From contig JAILWY010000006.1 in assembly GCA_022113835.1 (NCBI GenBank), positions 10,586,501-10,650,500 on the forward strand: 64,000 nucleotides of DNA. The letters are read 5' to 3'. Below, in pieces: positions 57,373 to 64,000 of this stretch. The notes beneath the pieces are model-generated. The model saw only the letters and a program-made list of their open reading frames with translations, was not told where the DNA came from and did not search any database. A program made the translations under genes and the position numbers. Every line of letters begins with the position of its first letter. Position 1 is the first letter of the stretch. This DNA comes from Atopsyche davidsoni. Lineage: Eukaryota > Arthropoda > Insecta > Trichoptera > Hydrobiosidae.

Positions 57373-58249
57373 TAATTAACTTACATAACGTGAATCTATC
57401 CACGTCAAAAAATAATAATTGATAACATCACTAAATATTTTGTTGGAATTTACAAATACAAGTGTTTTATTGAATTAGGTCCAACGTAAATTGAAAATAT
57501 ATTTCACACTTTTTTGTACTTTCTACCTGTTTTATAAACAAGGTTTTTTTATTATCAGTATCCCACCCCCCCCCTCTTCACGCTTTATATGAACAACGTT
57601 TCTTGAAATAACAATAATTTGTAAAACAAAAAATTATGTATTATTTTCCATACACTGTTAATACGGTTTAGCTGACTTCGTGGCAACAATTAATTTTTTT
57701 TCAAATAAATGCAGCGTAACAAAATTATATCACCTCGTTAGAGATGAAGTGGAGTGACGTGCGCCGGGCGTTAAATTTTGACAATCCACGCTATATATTT
57801 TTGCTGGTGAAATAAAAATAACGGTCAACAGCAAAAAAAGACAGCAAAGACAGGTTTTTTTACGCGTTACGTCATAGCGAGCAAAATATAATAAAGTCAA
57901 CGTGTTACCACCTGAGCTCTGTCAGTCACAGGGCCGAATGATCGGCCTGGTCACGCGAATACTCTAAAAACAAGGCTCAGCTTAGTGATGGAAGCGAAGA
58001 AAAGTAGCAGCTAATTGTACTAAAAAACAATCGTATCACCTATACATAATGTTAATTTCAAAACCTATATATAACATTGTTAATTTTGCAATGTGTCTTA
58101 GGTAATATTCGTCATCAACCGATTAGGTTCGATAGCCCGTTTGTTTCTAAATTATTCCTCGTGATTTCAAGAACATTTATGATGTCTTGCAAAAAGATTT
58201 ATTTACTAGAAATTAATATATTAACCTGAAAAAGTACTTTTATTACCTG
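57373..58249. other. Non-coding stretch
   Basis: A poly-C run lies at 57563-57575. A hAT-like single end (TTAGTGATGGAAG) occurs at 57985. Nothing else is recognised. Confidence 0.4.
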
Positions 58250-58575
58250 CCTCTTCTCAGAGGAGGTTGGCGACCATTTCACTGGGCATATACTCATGAT
58301 GAACCAATGTTCATGATTTTCTAAGGGAAAATAGTGTAGTGGATCCCCTGGTCCTTCTACACCGCTGTTTTATATTTGAAGGAAAAGTCTGCGCATTGCT
58401 GCTGCCCAATAGTATTATTATATAATCCTTTCCTTACAAAGCTCTTGCTTTTATACCTGATATTTCTTCTGCAGCAAGCTACAGAAACAATACCACCTCA
58501 AGTTACTTCCAGAGCACAGCCCTCCACAATCATTCTAAGTCCACTGCTTCATTACCGATCCATTACACACGCTCA
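58250..58575 (-). repeat. Family D repeat, longest copy
   Basis: Read on the minus strand it runs from GGATCGGTAATG (58550s) through AGCTTGCTGCAGAAG, GGTATAAAAGC (58447-58457), GGGCAGCAGCAATGCGCAGA and GGTCGCCAACCTCCTC. The TATA-like box upstream of the conserved half suggests an LTR or other promoter-bearing unit, but clear TG/CA ends and a target duplication were not found. Confidence 0.7.
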
Positions 58576-58967
58576 GGGTACATAATGGCAGCCATGTACA
58601 AGCAAATGAATGGGGAGAGCGAAGAGATTACAAACACATAACACTCTAAATTTTAAATAAAATAGGATTAATTAATCAATTAACTCTTTCTAATTAATGT
58701 ATAAATTCACTCATAATACTATGAACTTGTTGGCTCTCCGATTATAAAATAGCAGTTAGCCGTTATTTTGAAAAATATATCCTCCAAGGATTTGTTATTT
58801 AATATTTTCCGTGCAGCAAGTTACTACTCGAACTTTCTAAATAAATTCGTCGCAGCTTGTTTTTCATGAGAAATGCCTACTGATAATATTCCTTACACAG
58901 ATTGTACTATCCGAACAAAATATTTAACTATTATTCATTCACACTTAAATTCGATAAGATGAATAAT
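58576..58967. other. AT-rich non-coding stretch
   Basis: Nothing is recognised. Confidence 0.45.
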
Positions 58968-59012
58968 CGGCATCTTCAAGACTCAGTCTTGAAGATGCCG
59001 TGTTCGGCGAAA
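58968..59012 (+). repeat. Perfect 33-bp palindrome overlapping hammerhead-like motif
   Basis: CGGCATCTTCAAGACT, one central C, and its exact reverse complement occupy 58968-59000. The right arm runs into a hammerhead-like layout: TTGAAGA (58989-58995), T, stem GCCG/CGGC (58997-59000 with 59005-59008), GAAA (59009-59012). Confidence 0.7.
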
Positions 59013-59066
59013 GAGCTCTCGCTAATAGTGAAATTAACGTAGTCTCCAAAACCATTTGGTTTTATT

Positions 59067-59068
<2 letters not shown>

Positions 59069-59102
<34 letters not shown>
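59069..59102. repeat. TA microsatellite
   Basis: About 16 uninterrupted TA units. Confidence 0.95.
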
Positions 59103-59108
<6 letters not shown>

Positions 59109-59460
59109 GAAGGCAACAGCTGAAAAAAGTAGCAATCATAAATAAAAGTAGGATAACCCATTTTTAAATCTTTTTGGAGCATTAAATAGATAATATCACA
59201 TACAAGAATTTGCTGTCGTATTTTCAGTGTGATTTTTATTCTACAATTTCTAAAAAAAACTATGTGATGAGACCGCTGCAGCAGTCACGATTTATAATAG
59301 GACCATCCCTTTTAAAGCTTTTAAAAGCAGTTTAAAACTACACATAAAGATAATGACTGGCCACAATTAACTGTCGTAAATTCACAATATGAATCCAACG
59401 ATTGCTATGTAACGATCACGGGTTAAAGTAGGATAATATTTAATATTTTAAATAAGAAAA
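59103..59460. other. AT-rich non-coding stretch
   Basis: Nothing is recognised. Confidence 0.45.
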
Positions 59461-59461
59461 A

Positions 59462-59580
59462 TACTTGAGTGATTTTTCCATATATGGATTTTTATTGGTG
59501 ACCGGTTTCGGAAAATATTAAAATGGAATGCTCCACCAAGTGCTCTCTGTCAAAAATATTGAATTTTATTGAATTGAACT
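59462..59580 (+). repeat. Family C repeat, single arm
   Basis: TACTTGAGTGATTTT, TTATTGGTGACCGGTTTCG and CTCTCTGTCAAAAATATTGA follow the outer left and right parts of the palindrome at 26490-26800, but the intervening palindrome is reduced to a few bases. Confidence 0.65.
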
Positions 59581-59634
59581 CTTTTTAAAGCATGTTATGA
59601 CAATTCAAATGGGTTATTCGAGAGTTGGAAGGGT

Positions 59635-59890
59635 CTGACGTCCAGCTGGCGCGGTGGCGTGTTCCTCGGCCAGCACGCGACGTGACGTCATCTTGCGCCA
59701 TTTCAGGCGCACCTGTGGCCAGCGGAGACGCCTGAAACAATTAGCGGCGAGCCGGACACAGGATATTACGGCAGTAATCAAATTATACACTTGTTTAGGC
59801 TCTGCGCAACCTGCCGCCGAGAAGACACTGCGCCGGAAGGACTCAGCACTGCTTGCGGCTGCCGATCGATGGTTTCGCACATATCTACTG
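59635..59890. promoter_or_regulatory. GC-rich islet with CRE palindrome
   Basis: Contains the consensus CREB/ATF site TGACGTCA (59683-59690), plus CAATTAG and TAATC sites. Both strands are open for 83-93 codons, which argues for composition rather than coding. Possibly an enhancer or promoter; unproven. Confidence 0.25.
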
Positions 59891-59930
59891 AACAAACACC
59901 AATAGCCAAATGGCTAGAAGATTTCGATTA

Positions 59931-60325
59931 CAGTAATACCCCGCTTTACGCGACCCCGTTATGCGCGGTTTCACTATGCCTCGCATTACGAGAATTTCTT
60001 ATTTAAAGAATGTGTATGAACATTATGTAGTCATTGACTTCTCTTAACAATTAAAAACAGCGTTGGGTGTTATGAACGTATTTTACAAGAACGTTAAAGA
60101 AACGCCACCCAAAAAACAATACATGTATTTTTCAGTAAAAATAACATGTAATACTGCATAAAGTGTTCTTCGAATTAAATTGATTGATTCAAATGATTCG
60201 TATTTTTTTTTTGTATTAAGTTTTGACTATGTATGCATGTTTAATCGTAAACTCCGATATACGCGAATTTCACTTAACGCGATTTTTTCCGGAACGTATC
60301 CCTCGCCTAAAGCAGGGTAATACTG
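59931..60325. mobile_element. Pogo/Tigger-type MITE, copy 2
   Basis: 395 bp with TA on both sides (59929-59930, 60326-60327). Ends CAGTAATACCCCGCTTTACG and, in reverse, CAGTATTACCCTGCTTTAGG. It matches the MITE at 55294-55697 in the opposite orientation. Confidence 0.85.
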
Positions 60326-60632
60326 TATATCTGTTAATGAGGAACACAAACAGTAATGATCGTAATTCCCTATCCATTGCTTAATTTAATTTTAAAAAAA
60401 AATATATCCTTAACTCACCTACAGTAGTTTATTGGGAAGGTTAAAATATGTTATTTTTATTTTGAAAAAAATCTGGTGCTATTTTAACATATTTTTAAAT
60501 TCAATAAAAGTTTTACCTTGAAAATAACAATATGCATGTATTTTATATTTATATCCAGAAGCATTCGAATGTTTATTAAAATACTGCACTTAAATTTTAT
60601 CAATACGATACTTATATAGCTCATCGTTGAGG
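60326..60632 (-). repeat. Inverted duplicate of 54985-55293
   Basis: CTGTTAATGAGGAACACAAA, GGTTAAAATATGTTATTTTT and CAGAAGCATTCGAATGTTTA continue the similarity beyond the MITE end, showing that the MITE and its neighbour were duplicated or moved together. The match stops near GCTCATCGTTGAGG. Confidence 0.8.
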
Positions 60633-61074
60633 ATTGATTAAATGTAAAAAAAACATCAAAAAAATGTTTGAAACCATTTTTTATTTATGGACATTCATAT
60701 TTTAATTGTATTTTATTTTAAATGAATTTATCTTATCTATTGATCACAAAATGCCAATCTAAGCCTGTCGTGAACTGGTAATACGTGAAACATACTACGA
60801 GTAAAATGACAGGTTTTCAAATAGAAAACGACGTATCTTCCAATTACATTCGTTAACAGTTTGAAACGAAAATCCGATATCCTGTAACTGAAAGCATTCC
60901 TGAAAAAACCTTGAAATCCAATGTTAAAATAGACCGTCCGTGAGTTCGGATCCTATCTCGGGTCTCCAATTCCGGAGATCTCTATCCGGGAAGTTACTCG
61001 CATAACAGCTGCTCAATTATAAAAACATCTCTACGGAAATTGGCTTCCCTCCGTGTCGGGGGCAGAGCCCTAGG
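60633..61074. other. Non-coding with GC-rich edge
   Basis: AT-rich, then a GC-richer patch from about 60925. No gene is recognised. Confidence 0.4.
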
Positions 61075-61152
61075 GGGGCCCGACTGGGGACCTGACTGGG
61101 GACCTGACGGGGGACCTGACGGGGGATCTGACGGGGGACCTGACGGGGGCCA
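61075..61152 (+). repeat. 12-bp minisatellite
   Basis: About six units of GGGGACCTGACG with small variants. The period is a multiple of three, so frames on both strands remain open through it and yield Gly-Pro-Asp-rich or Arg-Gln-Val-Pro-type repeats (61040-61267 +, 61017-61286 -). No independent coding evidence. Confidence 0.92.
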
Positions 61153-62060
61153 GATAATTGTGATGAAGAGGTGGACGCTGCAAACGAGATTACTCCGCTG
61201 TAAGTCACCGGCCGCTCAGTTGGCGCGGACTCCTCGTCTAATGTGTTTGTTTGGGCTTCGGTGTTAATTTCATTATTCGTCCACATTCTTTCTTGGAACG
61301 GCGTTAAAGAATCGTAGGTTTTTTTTTAACAATTAACATAAACTTGGCTTAGAAGTAAAAAAGATTTGTTGTGACAAAAATATAAAATATATTCATTATT
61401 TATTTTCTTATAATTCGTGTAAAATTGTTGAGGTTTTTTTTATGACTGTCTGTATATAAATTAACACGCATTTGTGTTAAGTATTTTTTCGACTAATTCA
61501 ATGGTTTTTTCATGGCTCTTGAACGTCTGTAATCAACGACGTTACATCGTTGGACGTCTGATATCGCTTAAACTAGATATTAGAAATTCATAGATCCCGC
61601 TTTTGTAGTTCGATATTGTAATACTTTTCTTAGAGATATCAATGTATAATCGGCTGTGACACACCCGCAAGTCTTTTCAATCGTTCTAAGCAACTTGCTT
61701 ACCTGCTTTGTGTTTTTTGCAGGGCTATGGTAGTACTACTGTGGTATTTTTATAAATAAGTAAATCATACACAATTCATTCATTCGTGAAGGGGGGTTTC
61801 CCAGGAAGCGCACTTTTCGCTGTTTTCCATTATGCCTCCCCTCCCTTATATTCGTCTCTGGCTATCTATGGAGACAGTGATGACGTGATGCGCTGAAAAG
61901 CATAAGAAATGTATACCTGCTTTGTCTACCAGCATGCAAGTGCTGTTACAAAAAGTAGCGTTTACAATCGTGTGGGTAGGGGCAGAATCTCCAGCGTTCG
62001 GCAGCAGAAAGCAGCAGACGACAGCGGGGGAGGGTGGTCGACCAATTTGTTTACACGATC
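61153..62060. other. Non-coding stretch
   Basis: AT-rich with no recognised feature until the GC rise at about 61960. Confidence 0.45.
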
Positions 62061-62065
62061 GGCGA

Positions 62066-62152
62066 CGGCGAATGCGGGGGCGAGGGCAGGGGCAGGGGCG
62101 GGGGCGGGGGCAGGGGCAGGGACAGGGGCGGGGGTGGGGGCAGGGGTGGGTT
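62066..62152 (+). repeat. G-rich hexamer tract
   Basis: Degenerate GGGGCA/GGGGCG units, about 14 in a row. It gives many closely spaced G-runs on the plus strand and can form quadruplexes. All six frames across it are open by composition and are not called. Confidence 0.9.
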
Positions 62153-62345
62153 GGGGCGGCTGACGGACGACAACAAATCGATACCCGCCCTGTCGCACGC
62201 GGCGAGGGCGGCGCCGCCCACGACGCTGTCAACATCGCGCGGGGCCACGAGGACAGTCTCGCCGACCGATAGAGAAGAAAACAACCCAAGAACCTGATGA
62301 TGAAGCTAATTTTCAGGTGCTAACCGACTCAACAAATAATAAAAA
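62153..62345. other. GC-rich flank of the hexamer tract
   Basis: GC-rich to about 62270 with no recognisable domain in any frame. Confidence 0.35.
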
Positions 62346-62349
62346 TTTA

Positions 62350-62430
62350 GCATGATCCCCAACCTGTATTGCCGCATCCGAATCATAGCCGGCAAGCAAG
62401 TGCGCCAACCACTGAACCACAGAGCGATTT
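62350..62430 (-). mobile_element. tRNA-derived SINE head
   Basis: On the minus strand TGGTTCAGTGG (box A, 62409-62419) is followed after about 45 bases by GGTTGGGGATC (box B-like, 62354-62364). The overlapping minus-strand frame reading SVVQWLAHLLAGYDSDAAIQ reflects the SINE sequence, not a gene. Confidence 0.5.
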
Positions 62431-64000
62431 AATGGTTGATATACCTTGTGGTGGTCCATCTTCCTAGCAACAATAGGCAAAGAATAATGAATACACACAT
62501 GAAAGGGAAAATAACAAAAATACCCTTAATTATCAGCGGTGGAGCAAGCAATACAGGAGCGGGGAGATGAATGAAGCTCGGGGGCTGGTCGTTCATCAGA
62601 CGGAACGGATATCATTTCTCACCCCCGCCCGCCCCAGGAGATATTTTTTAAGGAACAACCAAATATATAATACCATGCGATATGACCATTTTTCCTTTCT
62701 GATCTTTTTCCTAATTCAGACTGAACCTTCAATGTAACTAATTGCTTAAATTAATTTATAAAATATATTATTTTATTATTAATAATTTGGAATAAAATCA
62801 GTGTGTGATATACTAGTATTTTTTTTTACTAGTCAAAGCGGTAGTAATCTTTTGAAACATATTGTATGGTAAATAAAACATATTAACAAAAATTACCCCG
62901 CAAAAATATACAAATATGTAATCACGATAAGTTTCGCCGGTAAAACCGTCATCTTTAAAGCTTTGTTTATTGGATACACCTTGGAATGGTTTATTTCATT
63001 GTTTCAAATATAAATATTTTAGTGATTTTCCAAATTTTATTCATGTTTATTTTAATATAAAGTATCAAAATAAAATTATACGAAATTGTCAAAAAAACCG
63101 ATTTCATCAATATTGTATGACTTAAAGAATTTCATATCCGTTTTAAAATAAAAATATTCTTTAAAAACCTCTGCTAGAGTTGATAGCCATTCTTTTTTTT
63201 TGTAAGTATCATAATGAGTTTTGTTTAAAATCCTGTGTAAAAAAAATGTAATCATCTGGCTGAAAGTAATTTAAAATTTAAACAAAAAATTACACTTGCT
63301 TTCATTTTGCTTCCAAGGCTTGATCTTAATGACCGTAAATATTTATTCTGACGCAAATTGCACGGTATAAAAGTGTGTAGACGTTTTTTTTATAAGAGAG
63401 TTTAATACTCACGGAGTACAGAAAGAATAGCGAGTGTTTAATTTATTTTTCATTACACTTCCATCAGCCCGCGCTTCTTCTATCAATCTTGTATAATTGT
63501 ATGAGAATTCGTAGGTCTTCCCGCTAGTGATGGGCCTAGTCGATTGCTTTCTCTTTCGTATGATGTTTGGAAACAATCGACCAGTCATTCAAATCGAATT
63601 ATCAAAAAAATTAGTTATTATTATTTGATTACATGTTAATATTTTTAAAAAAATTGTAAAACTTAATTTTATGGCATTTTTCATCAGTTTTCGAATTTTC
63701 AGATTTTTTATCTAGTTAAAGCATTTTTTACGATTTAACGGATTTCATGACATATTTTACACCGGTCAATAATTTTAAGATATTTTTATCATGTTCATAC
63801 ATTTTTTACCGGTTTTCAAATTTTCATTTGGTTCAAGCATTTTCAATGGTTTTAGAGTTTAGAGACATTTTTCAGGACAGTTTGATTTCCGATTTTGTGA
63901 AAATGAAAATGCTGAAAACGTGAAAAATTTTGTTTTAATTAACACGGTTTTTTTATTTGGTTATTTTAAATAATTTACTTTATAAATTCATAGAATCACA
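62431..64000. other. AT-rich non-coding stretch
   Basis: A hammerhead-like motif lies on the minus strand at 62931-62957 (AAAGATGACGG, CCGGCGAAAC). A TATA-like GGTATAAAAG at 63364-63373 has no supported gene downstream. A hAT-like end CTAGTGATGGGC occurs near 63530. Nothing else is recognised. Confidence 0.4.

Noticed and set aside
59614..59905. Frames of 93 (-) and 83 (+) codons
   Set aside because: Both strands are equally open over a GC islet, and no family motif or periodicity favours either.
61846..62297. Several long overlapping frames on both strands (up to 147 codons)
   Set aside because: They are created by the G-rich hexamer tract, which lacks stops in every frame; the proteins are low-complexity Pro/Arg/Gly strings.
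63340..63430. Promoter with TATA-like GGTATAAAAG
   Set aside because: No initiator, open frame or GC change follows, and such strings are frequent in AT-rich DNA.
1..64000. CRISPR arrays, bacterial operons, rRNA genes
   Set aside because: No regularly spaced identical repeats, no Shine-Dalgarno-led gene series and no recognisable rRNA segments were found; composition and repeats are those of an animal genome.

Overview
The window looks like non-coding nuclear DNA of an arthropod, most probably an insect. It is strongly AT-rich, crowded with small DNA-transposon relics (mariner, other Tc1/mariner, hAT and pogo-like), dotted with tRNA-derived SINEs and TA microsatellites, and has no long open reading frame. 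The species cannot be read from the sequence. No complete protein-coding gene is supported. Only a few possible exons are visible (27149-27354, 33755-33998 and a 30-nt micro-exon at 38619-38648), and each is tentative. The setting fits a long intron or a gene desert: many isolated GC-rich islets of 100-300 bp, several with ATTA-type sites or a CRE palindrome, sit in AT-rich filler and may be regulatory or old exonic sequence.

Layout. 0-10 kb: a fold-back repeat (30-305) with a partial relative (4551-4735), a 504-bp deleted Tc1/mariner-type element (2500-3003) and a 752-bp deleted mariner with clear terminal repeats and TA duplications (8892-9643). 10-15 kb: AT-rich filler, GC islets, a small palindromic element and a G tract. 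15.8-22.1 kb: a dense cluster of a tRNA-headed SINE (called family T here) in fold-back, full and deleted forms, plus a truncated hAT MITE, a 10-bp minisatellite and one copy of an unclassified repeat (family D). 22-32 kb: mostly unremarkable, with a second palindromic family (C), another family-T palindrome and another family-D fragment. 32-37 kb: a diverged 0.2-kb tandem repeat, a hAT MITE, a striking codon-periodic GC island, and about 2.6 kb of complex sequence that could be an untranslated region. 37-48 kb: filler, a MITE with perfect 16-bp ends, a family-T fold-back with a 13-bp target duplication, and two hAT MITEs. 48-64 kb: a SINE, a second Tc1/mariner-type deletion derivative on the minus strand, two related pogo-type MITE composites in opposite orientation, more family-D copies, minisatellites and a G-rich tract.

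The most unusual content is family T. It has a tRNA-like head with box A and box B promoters, a body, a 3-prime module and a TA tail, which makes it a SINE. Several copies are head-to-head palindromes, and two whole palindromes are flanked by 13-bp direct repeats, as if the fold-back unit was inserted in one event. In two copies the surviving tRNA head begins inside the T-loop, which suggests a reverse-transcriptase stop followed by snap-back copying. A second theme is a hammerhead-ribozyme-like motif (CTGANGA, one extra base, short stem, GAAA) recurring at eight loci in several repeat families. All of this is inference from reading the sequence; no alignment, folding or database search was run.
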